Shown here piece after piece: positions 9,180 to 17,412 of a stretch of 64,000 nucleotides of DNA. The stretch covers positions 1,364,001 to 1,428,000 of the forward strand of contig CAVWGP010000004.1 in the NCBI GenBank assembly GCA_963754645.1, written 5' to 3'. Within the stretch, counting starts at the first letter, position 1. Every line of letters begins with the position of its first letter. The DNA is from CAVWGP01 sp963754645. Lineage in GTDB: Bacteria > Pseudomonadota > Alphaproteobacteria > Bin65. The translations under genes and the position numbers were made by a program. The notes under the pieces are model-generated. The model made no database searches. It had not been told where the DNA came from and was given only the letters and a program-made list of their open reading frames with translations.

Positions 9180-9902
9180 CTAGCCGCGCTTGGAGCCGAG
9201 ATAGGCGCGCTGGATGACCTCGTCTTCGGCGAGCTCTCCGGGCGTGCCGCTGAACGTGATCTGTCCCTGCTCAAGAAGATAGAATTGGTGGGCCACTTCG
9301 AGCGCCTTGTGGGCGTTTTGCTCGACGAGGAAGATGGTGACGCCTTCGCGATTGAGATCGCGCACAATGTTGAAAATCTCCTCGACGATGAAGGGCGCCA
9401 AACCGAGCGACGGCTCGTCCATCATGAGCAGTTTCGGCCGGCACATCAACGCGCGGGCCACGGCGAGCATTTGCTGCTCGCCGCCCGAAAGCGTGCCCGC
9501 GAGCTGGTCGCGCCTTTCGCTCAGACGCGGGAAACGCTTGAACATACGGTCGACGTCCTCGGCCACCGCCGCCGCCTCGCGCGCCAGGCGGAGATAGGCG
9601 CCGGCCCGGATGTTGTCGACCACGGTCATGTCCGGAAAGACCAGCCGGTTCTCGGGCACGAGCGCGACGCCGGCTTCGACGATCTGCCGCGGATCGGCGC
9701 CGGCCATTTCGCGCCCATCGACTTTGATCGAACCGCCGCGCTTCGGCTTGAGGATGCCGGCGATGGTGAACATGAGCGTCGTCTTGCCGGCGCCGTTGGG
9801 GCCGAGCAGGCAGGTGATTTTCCCCGATTCGATACCGAGGCTGACGCCGCGCAGCGCCTGAATGTTGCCGTAGGTGGTGACGATGCCGGCGATTTCGAGC
9901 AT
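9180..9902 (-). CDS. ABC transporter ATP-binding protein, LivF type (set 1)
   Basis: The 240 residues contain Walker A GPNGAGKTT, signature LSGGEQQMLAVARAL, Walker B LLMMDEPSLGLAP and IFLVEQNAHKALEVA, all canonical for LivF. It ends the first permease/ATPase set of the locus and starts 3 bp downstream of the set-1 livG stop. Confidence 0.9.
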   Translation of the reverse strand: MLEIAGIVTTYGNIQALRGVSLGIESGKITCLLGPNGAGKTTLMFTIAGILKPKRGGSIKVDGREMAGADPRQIVEAGVALVPENRLVFPDMTVVDNIRAGAYLRLAREAAAVAEDVDRMFKRFPRLSERRDQLAGTLSGGEQQMLAVARALMCRPKLLMMDEPSLGLAPFIVEEIFNIVRDLNREGVTIFLVEQNAHKALEVAHQFYLLEQGQITFSGTPGELAEDEVIQRAYLGSKRG

Positions 9903-9905
9903 GCG

Positions 9906-10658
9906 TCAGGCCGCCTTGGGCGTGCCGAGATAGGCTTCGCGCACCGCCCGATCGGCCCGGATTTCGGCGGGCGTTCCTTCGGCGATTTTGCGGCCAAAAT
10001 TCAACACGGCGATGCGCTCGGTGACGCCCATGACCAGTTCCATCACGTGCTCGACCAGGAAGATCGTGACGCCATCGGCGCGCATCGCGCCAATGCGGAC
10101 CGCCAGTTGCCCAATCTCCTCGTGGTTCATGCCGGCCGCCGGTTCGTCGAGCAGGAGCAATTTCGGCTCGGTCGCAAGCGCCCGGGCAAGTTCGAGCCGG
10201 CGCTGCTCGCCGAAGGCGAGATTGCCGGCAAGCAGATCGCGTTTCGCGGCCAAGCCCGAAAATTCGAGCAGTTTTTCCATTTCGGCGCGGGCCTGCGTGG
10301 CGCTGCCCATCCAGCGTCCGACCAGGCTGCGGCGCCGCCGCTCCTGCTGCGAATTGCGCGCCACCCACAGGTTTTGCCAAACCGACAATCCGCCGAAGAG
10401 ACGGATGTTCTGAAACGTGCGCGCGAGCCCGAGTGCGACGCATTCATGGGGTTTCGCTTCCGTGATGTTCCGGCCGGCAAAAGTCACGGTCCCCGCGGTC
10501 GCCGGAAACAGACCGCAGATCAAGTTGATCGTCGTGCTCTTGCCCGAGCCGTTGGGGCCGATCAGGCCGAATATTTCGCCGGCGCGCACCGTGAGGTCGA
10601 GCGCGTCGACGGCGCGCACGCCGCCGAAATGCTTGGACAGGCCCGCCAGCTCAAGCAC
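9906..10658 (-). CDS. ABC transporter ATP-binding protein, LivG type (set 1)
   Basis: A GTG at 10658, overlapping the livM stop by 8 bp, gives 250 residues beginning VLELAGLSKHFGGVRAVDAL. The reading frame extends upstream without homology. Walker A is GPNGSGKST, the LivG-type ARTFQNIRLFGGLSVWQN is present, the signature is LAFGEQRRLELARAL, and Walker B is LLLLDEPAAGM. Confidence 0.88.
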   Translation of the reverse strand: MLELAGLSKHFGGVRAVDALDLTVRAGEIFGLIGPNGSGKSTTINLICGLFPATAGTVTFAGRNITEAKPHECVALGLARTFQNIRLFGGLSVWQNLWVARNSQQERRRRSLVGRWMGSATQARAEMEKLLEFSGLAAKRDLLAGNLAFGEQRRLELARALATEPKLLLLDEPAAGMNHEEIGQLAVRIGAMRADGVTIFLVEHVMELVMGVTERIAVLNFGRKIAEGTPAEIRADRAVREAYLGTPKAA

Positions 10659-11565
10659 GGTGCTTGCTCCGGCCGCCGAACAACCCGCGCAGCAGCAGAA
10701 GCGACCGCGCATCGAGCAGGCCGCTCGGTTTCAGATTCATCGCGAGCAGGATCAGCAGGCCGAAGAGAAGATTGCGCAGATCGTCGCCGATCACGCGCGA
10801 CAAGCCCTGGATCAAGATGCCTTGAATAAAAACGACGGCGATGAGCGTGCCGAACACGTTCGAAAGACCGCCCAGAATCGGATATGCGATCGCGAAAGTC
10901 GCCAGCAGGATATTGAATTGGCTGTGCTCGATGTGGGTCGTGTAGTGCGCGAACAGCCCGCCGCCGATGCCGGCGATGACGCCGCCGATCGCGAAGGCCG
11001 AAACCTTGACCGCCGTCAGGTTGATGCCGACGCTCTGCGCCGCGGTCTCGTCCTCGCCCACCGCGCGCAGCACCGTTCCAATGCGCGAACGATCCATCCA
11101 CCACAACAGCGCCATGACGGCGGCGACAAAGCCCCAAATGAAGAGCGCGACCTGCCAGGTCTGCCAGCCGTTCTCGAGAAACCAGCGAATCTGCTTGAAA
11201 CCTTCGGCGCCGACCGGTCCGACCCGGATGTCGTCGCGCACCACCTCGTACTTGAAGTTGAAGAAAAACAGCCGCACGAACTCGCCGAAGGCCGTTGTCG
11301 CCACCACCAACATAAGGCCCTTGAAGCGCAGCGCGGGAAAGCCGGTCAACGCCGCGACGACGCCGCCAAGTACGCCGCCGGCCAGGATCGCGGGAAAGAC
11401 ATGCAGCCCGAGGACGGTCGTGAACATCGACGCGGTGTAGGCCCCGATCGCCAGGAACGCGGCCTGCGCCAAGGTCACTTGGCCGGTCTGCAGCACGACA
11501 TAGGCCGAGAGACCTAGCAGTGTGTGTACGCCGATCGTCTGCAGCAGTCCGTAATAGAAATCCAT
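10651..11565 (-). CDS. ABC transporter permease, LivM type (set 1)
   Basis: The ATG at 11565 gives 304 residues. The long open frame upstream is a shadow of the livH gene. Typical LivM segments are QVTLAQAAFLAIGAYTASM, RFKGLMLVVATTAFGEFVRLF and AYPILGGLSNVFGTLIAVV. About eight or more hydrophobic segments suggest the usual inner-membrane permease subunit. It starts 14 bp after the livH-type stop. Confidence 0.88.
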   Translation of the reverse strand: MDFYYGLLQTIGVHTLLGLSAYVVLQTGQVTLAQAAFLAIGAYTASMFTTVLGLHVFPAILAGGVLGGVVAALTGFPALRFKGLMLVVATTAFGEFVRLFFFNFKYEVVRDDIRVGPVGAEGFKQIRWFLENGWQTWQVALFIWGFVAAVMALLWWMDRSRIGTVLRAVGEDETAAQSVGINLTAVKVSAFAIGGVIAGIGGGLFAHYTTHIEHSQFNILLATFAIAYPILGGLSNVFGTLIAVVFIQGILIQGLSRVIGDDLRNLLFGLLILLAMNLKPSGLLDARSLLLLRGLFGGRSKHRA

Positions 11566-11579
11566 CGCGCGCTCGCCCG

Positions 11580-12452
11580 TCAGTCGCGGACGTTGACGCG
11601 CCCGAACAGGCCTTTCGGGCGGAACACGAGAAACGCGAAGAGCAACGCCATGACCAGCATGTCGCGCCAGTGAACGTCGGTCAGCCGTTCGAAAAATTGC
11701 TCCGCCGCGCCGACGAGCAATCCGGCGACAATGGCGCCCGGTATGCTGCCGAGGCCGCCGATTACCGTGACGATCAGACCCTTCACGGTGAGCGGAATCG
11801 TGAGCAGCGGCGAGAGCTGACCCGCCGTCGAGCCGACCAAGGCGCCGGCCAATCCGCCCAGCACACCGGCGATGGCGAAGGTGAGCGCGTTGGTCCGTTC
11901 GATGGAAATGCCGCACAACTGGGCCGCGACTGGGCGTTGTGCCACGGCCCGCGTCGCGATGCCAAGCCGGGTGCGATAGAGCAGGTATAGCAGCCCCAGC
12001 ATCGCCAGCACGCCGATGCCGAAGATCGCGACATAGGCCGCGCGAATCTGCAGCCCGGCCAAATCCCAGTTCACGCCAAATAGAATCTCGACATAGTCCT
12101 GGCCCTTTCCGTCCGAGGCATGAACCACGACTTCATCAAGGAAAATCAGCATGCCGACGGTCGCCATCAGTGTCGCCAGCGGATTCTTGAGCGGTATGAA
12201 ACGAAAGCAGGCGAAATAAACGAGATAGCCGATGGCGCCCGACGCCAGCGCCGCCGCCGCCATGACGACGGGGATCGGTAAGTCGAATTTTCGCCAAATG
12301 ACCAGGCTGACATAGGCCGCAGCAACGGCGGCGGCGGCATAAGCCAGATTGATCTTGTGCATGACGCCGAAGATCAACGCGAAGCCGATGCCGATCAGCG
12401 AGTAAGTCGTGCCGATCAGCAGACCATCGACGATCGCTTGAATATATTGCAT
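11580..12452 (-). CDS. ABC transporter permease, LivH type (set 1)
   Basis: The ATG at 12452 (MQYIQAIVDGLL) gives 290 residues with the LivH features TTYSLIGIGFALIFGVMHKINLAYA, truncated here to GFALIFGVMHKINLAYA, RLGIATRAVAQRPVAAQL and VKGLIVTVIGGLGSIPGAIV. A terminator-like hairpin separates it from the upstream binding-protein gene, so it is probably expressed at a lower level than that gene. Confidence 0.88.
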   Translation of the reverse strand: MQYIQAIVDGLLIGTTYSLIGIGFALIFGVMHKINLAYAAAAVAAAYVSLVIWRKFDLPIPVVMAAAALASGAIGYLVYFACFRFIPLKNPLATLMATVGMLIFLDEVVVHASDGKGQDYVEILFGVNWDLAGLQIRAAYVAIFGIGVLAMLGLLYLLYRTRLGIATRAVAQRPVAAQLCGISIERTNALTFAIAGVLGGLAGALVGSTAGQLSPLLTIPLTVKGLIVTVIGGLGSIPGAIVAGLLVGAAEQFFERLTDVHWRDMLVMALLFAFLVFRPKGLFGRVNVRD

Positions 12453-12498
12453 CGAATTAGATACCGCGCGGCCGCGGACGACGCCAGGCCGCCATTGC

Positions 12499-12541
12499 AA
12501 AAAACGGCGGGCGGGCCGCTTTGCGCCGCGCCCGCCCGCCG
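12499..12541 (-). terminator. Rho-independent terminator/attenuator between binding-protein gene and livH
   Basis: A 12-bp GC-rich stem pairs 12505-12516 with 12530-12541 and has a 13-nt loop. On the transcribed minus strand it is followed by six T residues (complement of the A run 12499-12504). It lies between the binding-protein stop at 12556 and the livH start at 12452. Partial termination here would give more binding protein than permease, a common arrangement in ABC importer operons. Confidence 0.85.
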
Positions 12542-12555
12542 CTCATTGTCCGCGA

Positions 12556-13767
12556 CTACTGAGATTTCGACGGATCGTGCAGCACCGTCCATTTGCCATT
12601 CTTTGCCTGAACGAACAAATACGGCTTGATCGCCTCGCGTTCGTCGGTCCGCTTGTTGACGCCGAGCAGGCCCTTGGTTTCCTTCAGGGCCGCCAAGCCA
12701 TCGCGGATCTTGCGGCGATCGGCTTGCACCGTATCCGCCTTCGCGTCGATGCCGACGGCTTCGATCACGTCCTTCAGGATCATGATGTTTTCCCACATCG
12801 CGGCGCTGTGCAGGTCGGCGCTGCCTTTGTATTTGGGACTGGCGACGAGCGCGGCGACGCGCTGCGCTTCCGCATTGACCGGCGCGAAGCTGGTGGGAAT
12901 GATGATCCCATCTGCCTGTTTCGCGCAGCCTTCCATGGTTTCCATGGACGACGACGAGGTGAGGCCGACAAGCATCTTCGGCTTGAAGCCCTGGCGCGCC
13001 ATCTCTTTCATGAAGCCGCAGCCCGAGAACGGATGCGCCGAAATCGCCACGATGTCGGGGTTCTTGGCCTTCATGTCGCGGACCTGCGTCGTGAACGCCG
13101 TGTCGTTCAGCAGCCACTTCGATTCGCCGACGATCTCATAGCCGTGCTTGGGCGCGGTCGGCTTCATCACCGCCGTCCACAGCGCGTTCGAATGCGCGAA
13201 ATCGCTTTCGACGCCGCCCCAGACGGTTTTCAGCTCGGGCTTCTGGGCGCGCAAATATTTGAACAACGCATCGTACATCGATGCTTCGCTCGGCACGTTG
13301 CGGAAGGACCATTCCGAGAGCTTGGCCAGGCCGCCCTTGATCGCAACGTCGGTGAAGATCGGGAATTGCAGGCCGGAATCGCTCGCATCGCCGACTTTCT
13401 TCTGCAGAATGCCGAACAGCGGCTCGGCGACATTGGAGCAGCTCGGCCCGACGGCGATCAGCCAATCGCCCGAGGCGATGCGGCGAACGACGTTGATGCC
13501 GGCCTCGGCCTCGCAGCGGTCGTCGTGATAGGCCACCGCCAACTTCGCCTTGGTTCCGTCCTTGAGCTTGATGCCGCCCTTGGCGTTGATTTCGTCGGCC
13601 GCCGCTTTCATGACGGCTTCGGCATTGACGCCGAAGGAACGGACGGCGCCGGTCTGCGCACCGAAGCCCGCGATCTTGACCGTGCGCTCCTGCGCCACCG
13701 CCGGCACGGCGCCGAGCCCCATCACCGCGATGACGGCGACGCCGATCATCAAAATGGATTTTTTCAT
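12556..13767 (-). CDS. periplasmic substrate-binding protein, HAAT (LivJ/LivK) family
   Basis: The ATG at 13767, preceded by AGGGAGAAACCAC, gives 403 residues with a signal peptide (MKKSILMIGVAVIAVMG) cleaved after AVAQ. The mature protein has the type I periplasmic-binding fold of the family: VKIAGFGAQTGAVRSFG, VAYHDDRCEAEAG, GPSCSNVAEPLFGIL. It is the only binding protein for two downstream permease/ATPase sets. The divergent acyl-CoA synthetase hints at a carboxylic-acid ligand rather than an amino acid, but this is inference. Confidence 0.88.
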   Translation of the reverse strand: MKKSILMIGVAVIAVMGLGAVPAVAQERTVKIAGFGAQTGAVRSFGVNAEAVMKAAADEINAKGGIKLKDGTKAKLAVAYHDDRCEAEAGINVVRRIASGDWLIAVGPSCSNVAEPLFGILQKKVGDASDSGLQFPIFTDVAIKGGLAKLSEWSFRNVPSEASMYDALFKYLRAQKPELKTVWGGVESDFAHSNALWTAVMKPTAPKHGYEIVGESKWLLNDTAFTTQVRDMKAKNPDIVAISAHPFSGCGFMKEMARQGFKPKMLVGLTSSSSMETMEGCAKQADGIIIPTSFAPVNAEAQRVAALVASPKYKGSADLHSAAMWENIMILKDVIEAVGIDAKADTVQADRRKIRDGLAALKETKGLLGVNKRTDEREAIKPYLFVQAKNGKWTVLHDPSKSQ

Positions 13768-13978
13768 GTGGTTTCTCCCTAGCGATGCCGCCATTTCCGG
13801 CGGGACACCATGTCCGATCGGCCGCGGCATCATTCACAAATATCCTCTTTGACCCTAGTTCGGCGGCCGAGGCCCGTCAACGCGTTCACCGGGACGCCGT
13901 TTCGCATTCGTGCGGCGTTGGGCATAATATGAAAATCCACAGGCGCCGCCCGCTCCCAACGGGCGGAAGGAGACGAAC

Positions 13979-15520
13979 ATGCTGAAAAGCCTTGCCCAAG
14001 TCACCACGGAGGCGGCGCGGCGCTTCGAAAGCAAGACGGCGCTCGTATTCGAAGGCCGCTGGTTCAGCTTCGCGGAGATCGACGGGCTGGCCTGTCGCCT
14101 GGCGAGCGTGCTGACCGGACTCGGCATCAAGCCCGGCGACCGGGTTACGCTCTACTCGCAGAATTGCTGGGAGTGGATCGTTTCCTATTTCGGCATCCTC
14201 AAGACCGGCGCCGTCGTCAATCCGATCAACGTGATGCTGACGCCGGCCGAGGTGGGTTACGTCGCGCGCGATTGCGGCGCGCGCGCCATCCTGGCTTCGA
14301 GCGACAAGGGCCCGGCCTTGCTCGACATAAAGAAAGAGACTCCGCTCGAGCATATCTTGCTGTTCGGCGACAATATCGGGGCCGGCGCGGTCTCGTTCGA
14401 AGAGGCGCTCAGCCGCGGGCGCGAAAGCTACGCTTCGCCCGACATCGCACCGGATGTCCTGTCCACGATCTGCTACACGTCCGGCACGACCGGCCATCCG
14501 AAAGGCGCGATGCTCTCGCATCGCAACGTGCTGATGAACACGGCACTGACCGCCGTCATGCACCGCCGAACCGACCAGGATCGCGTCGTCACCGCGCTGC
14601 CCTGCGCCCATGTCTACGGCAACGTCGTCATGAATGGCTGCTTTTTGTATGGCGGAACGCTGGCGCTCATCCGGCGCTTCGAAGAGCGCGCCGTTCTCGA
14701 TGCGATCCAGGAGCATCGCGCAACAATGTTCGACGGCGTTCCAACCGCCTATATGATGCTCCTCGCACACCCCGAACTCGGCGCCTACGATCTCGGTTCG
14801 CTCACGCGCTGCACCGTCGGCGGTCAGACCATGCCCGTCGCCAAAGGCGAGGAGGTCGAGGCCCGCTTCGGATGCCCGCTGCTCGATCTCTGGGGCATGA
14901 CCGAATTGGCCGGCGTTGGAACCACCCATGCCTGGTATGGCGAAAACCGCCTCGGCTCGATCGGCGTCGCCTTGCCCTACGTCGGCGTTCGCATCGCCGA
15001 CGTCGACGATGGCGCCAAAACCCTGGCGCCGGGCGAGGCCGGCGAGTTGATGGTCAAGGGTCCGATCGTGATGCAGGGCTATTTCGGCAACGAAAAGGCG
15101 ACGCGGGAAACGATCGAGCCCGACGGCTGGCTGCACACCGGCGACGTGGCCAAGATGGACGAACAAGGCTACGTCTACGTGGTCGATCGCAAGAAGGACA
15201 TGATCATCACCGGCGGCTTCAACGTCTATCCTGCCGAGATCGAGCGGGTCCTGGCGGCGCATCCCGCTGTCGCGATGTCGGCCGTCGGCCGCGTGCCCGA
15301 TGCGGTCAAAGGCGAGCTGGCGAAAGCCTATGTCGTGCTGAAGCCCGGTGCGCAGACCACAGAGCAGGAGATCATCGATTTCTGCCGGCGCGATCTCGCG
15401 GCCTACAAAGTTCCGCGCGCCGTTCGCTTCGTCGCCGCGCTGCCGACCACGAGCACCGGCAAGATCATGCGGCGCGAGCTTGGCTCGCTCGACAAGGCGA
15501 GCGGCTCCGCCCAACCCTAA
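13979..15520 (+). CDS. AMP-forming acyl-CoA synthetase / ligase
   Basis: The 513-residue member of the ANL superfamily activates a carboxylic acid to an acyl-CoA through an acyl-adenylate. The P-loop-like motif YTSGTTGHPKGAMLSH is near residue 163, the A5 motif is LWGMTEL, the A7 motif is GWLHTGDVAKMDEQGY, and the C-terminal catalytic lysine is in TSTGKIMRREL. GGAAGGAGACGAAC precedes the ATG. The chain-length or aromatic specificity cannot be read from sequence. It diverges from the Liv-type binding-protein gene, so uptake and activation of the same acid is plausible. Confidence 0.88.
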   Translation: MLKSLAQVTTEAARRFESKTALVFEGRWFSFAEIDGLACRLASVLTGLGIKPGDRVTLYSQNCWEWIVSYFGILKTGAVVNPINVMLTPAEVGYVARDCGARAILASSDKGPALLDIKKETPLEHILLFGDNIGAGAVSFEEALSRGRESYASPDIAPDVLSTICYTSGTTGHPKGAMLSHRNVLMNTALTAVMHRRTDQDRVVTALPCAHVYGNVVMNGCFLYGGTLALIRRFEERAVLDAIQEHRATMFDGVPTAYMMLLAHPELGAYDLGSLTRCTVGGQTMPVAKGEEVEARFGCPLLDLWGMTELAGVGTTHAWYGENRLGSIGVALPYVGVRIADVDDGAKTLAPGEAGELMVKGPIVMQGYFGNEKATRETIEPDGWLHTGDVAKMDEQGYVYVVDRKKDMIITGGFNVYPAEIERVLAAHPAVAMSAVGRVPDAVKGELAKAYVVLKPGAQTTEQEIIDFCRRDLAAYKVPRAVRFVAALPTTSTGKIMRRELGSLDKASGSAQP

Positions 15521-15990
15521 GCGCGCTTGAATTCCGCCCGCATGGCGTGCAGGGCGGCCAGGATTGTCTCAAGATCGCGCGTCGCGCTGCCGTCCGGTTG
15601 ATGTTTGTCCGCCGTGATCGTTGCAAGCGCGCCCGGCAATGGCACATCGCCGATCTCGGCAATCGCATCGGGCATCGCCAAAGCTTGTTTCGAGCCACGG
15701 CCCCGCAGGCGCCGTTGCACGCCCTTGACGGTCAAACCTTCCTCGTACAGCCAACCGCGAATTTTCCGCAGCAAATCGACATCTTCCGGCCGATAGTAGC
15801 GGCGCCCGCCACCGCGTTTCATCGGGCGAAGCTGCGGGAATCGCGACTCCCAAAATCGCAGGACATGTTGCGGCACGCCGAGCTCGGTTGCGACCTCGCT
15901 GATCGTGCGGTAGGCGCTTGGCCCTTTGTCGCTCGCCAAAGCGTCGGTTTCAACGGCAGCGTTGTCGGCTTTGCGAAGGGTTTCGATCAC
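15517..15990 (-). CDS. MerR-family transcriptional regulator
   Basis: The 157 residues start at GTG. A MerR winged helix-turn-helix follows an N-terminal extension: YRTISEVATELGVPQHVLRF, then WESRFPQLRPMKRGGGRRYYRPED and DLLRKIRGWLYEEGLTVKGV. This MerR type is routinely found directly after ihfA in alphaproteobacteria. No ligand-binding cysteines are seen. Its stop overlaps the convergent acyl-CoA synthetase stop by 4 bp. Confidence 0.82.
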   Translation of the reverse strand: MIETLRKADNAAVETDALASDKGPSAYRTISEVATELGVPQHVLRFWESRFPQLRPMKRGGGRRYYRPEDVDLLRKIRGWLYEEGLTVKGVQRRLRGRGSKQALAMPDAIAEIGDVPLPGALATITADKHQPDGSATRDLETILAALHAMRAEFKRA

Positions 15991-16003
15991 GGATCTGCGA
16001 CTC

Positions 16004-16327
16004 TCAGCCCGGGGTCTTCGGCGGCGCCGGTTGGCGCGGCCGATTCAAATGCGATTTCAGCAAATTCGAAGCCCGGAAAACGAGGACGCGGCGCGGCATG
16101 ATGGGAACCTCCTGGCCGGTCTTGGGATTGCGGCCAATTCGCAATCCCTTTTGCCGAACCATAAAGCTGCCAAATGACGAAAGTTTGACCGAGTCGCCGC
16201 GAATCAAGGAATCGACGACTTCATCAAGGACCTGCTCGACCAGCTTCGCGGACTCGCTTCGTGACAACCCAACGGTCTGGTAGACCGCATCGCCCAGATC
16301 GGCGCGAGTTACCGTCTTAGCAGCCAT
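16004..16327 (-). CDS. ihfA: integration host factor subunit alpha
   Basis: The 107 residues match IHF-alpha: TVTRADLGDAVYQTVGLSRS, KLSSFGSFMVRQKGLRIGRNPKTG, and the DNA-bending arm with the proline-containing IMPRRVLVFRAS. IHF bends DNA in recombination, replication and sigma-54 promoters. It sits in the conserved fabH-ihfA-merR order, about 98 bp from fabH and 13 bp from the regulator. Confidence 0.95.
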   Translation of the reverse strand: MAAKTVTRADLGDAVYQTVGLSRSESAKLVEQVLDEVVDSLIRGDSVKLSSFGSFMVRQKGLRIGRNPKTGQEVPIMPRRVLVFRASNLLKSHLNRPRQPAPPKTPG

Positions 16328-16425
16328 TCGTTTCTCCCCTTAGGCGGCGTCCGAAAAGACGCAGCCGAAGCTAGCCTTTGCGCCACGCTTTCGTCAACAC
16401 AATCAATCGATTGCGGCACTCGATA

Positions 16426-17412
16426 TCACCAGCGCACAACGCCCGAGCCCCACGACAAGCCGCCCCCCATCGCCTCGATGACGATGAGCTGGCCGCGTTT
16501 GATGCGGCCGTCACGAACACCTTGATCGAGCGCAAGGGGGATCGATGCCGCCGACGTGTTGGCGTGATCGCCGATGGTCAGGATTATTTTTTCCGGCGCC
16601 AGCCCGAGTTTCCGGGCCGTGCTGTCGATAATGCGCTTATTCGCCTGATGCGGCACAAACCAATCGACATCCTTGGCCGTGAGGCCATTGGCGGCGAGTG
16701 CTTCCAGCACCGTTTCGCTCAGCCTGGTGACGGCGTGCTTGAAGACTTCCGGACCATGCATGCGCACGTGGCCCGTTTCCTGTGTCGAAGACGGCCCGCC
16801 ATCGACATAGAGCAAATCGTAGAGCCGCCCGTCGGAATGGATGTGCGTCGATAGGACCCCGCGCTGCGGCTCGGCGCCGTCGGCCGCCACGCGCTCCAGC
16901 ACAACGGCGCCAGCGCCGTCGCCGAACAGGACGCACGTCGAACGGTCGTTCCAATCGAGCAGGCGGGTAAATGTTTCGGCACCGATCACAAGCGCATTTT
17001 CATGCTGGCCTATGGTGAGAAGCGCGTTTGCGATGCTCAACCCATAAACGAAGCCGGAGCAGACGGCTTGTACATCGAAGGCGGCGCCGCGGGTCATGCC
17101 GAGCGCCGATTGCACGCGCGTTGCCGTGGCCGGAAATGTCGAATCAGGCGTCGTTGTGGCCAAAACGATCAGGTCGAGTTTATCCGCCGAAATCCCGGCG
17201 CTGTCCAAGGCGCGCGCCGCCGCTTTGATCGCCAGGTGCGAAGTGAGTTCGCCCTCGGCCGCGACATGGCGTTGGCGAATGCCGGTACGTTCGACAATCC
17301 AGTTATCCGACGATTGGACCCGCTCGGCCAGTTCGACGTTGCTGACGATACGCTCGGGCAAATACGACCCGCAACCGGTAACGATGGCACGATAGGGCGC
17401 CCTAACTATCAT
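16426..17412 (-). CDS. fabH: beta-ketoacyl-ACP synthase III
   Basis: This 328-residue enzyme condenses acetyl-CoA with malonyl-ACP to initiate fatty-acid synthesis. The Cys-His-Asn triad is visible in QAVCSGFVYGLS, VPHQANKRI and GDHANTSAAS. The start overlaps the plsX stop (ATGA), indicating coupled translation within the lipid operon. Confidence 0.95.
   Translation of the reverse strand: MIVRAPYRAIVTGCGSYLPERIVSNVELAERVQSSDNWIVERTGIRQRHVAAEGELTSHLAIKAAARALDSAGISADKLDLIVLATTTPDSTFPATATRVQSALGMTRGAAFDVQAVCSGFVYGLSIANALLTIGQHENALVIGAETFTRLLDWNDRSTCVLFGDGAGAVVLERVAADGAEPQRGVLSTHIHSDGRLYDLLYVDGGPSSTQETGHVRMHGPEVFKHAVTRLSETVLEALAANGLTAKDVDWFVPHQANKRIIDSTARKLGLAPEKIILTIGDHANTSAASIPLALDQGVRDGRIKRGQLIVIEAMGGGLSWGSGVVRW

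Noticed and set aside
8970..10829. 619-codon open frame on the plus strand across the Liv ATPase genes
   Set aside because: It runs antisense to livF, livG and livH genes with intact Walker motifs. The translation is rich in His/Arg/Asp and lacks any fold signature.
13886..15514. 542-codon open frame antisense to the acyl-CoA synthetase
   Set aside because: The sense frame has all ANL motifs and a ribosome site; the antisense frame has neither.
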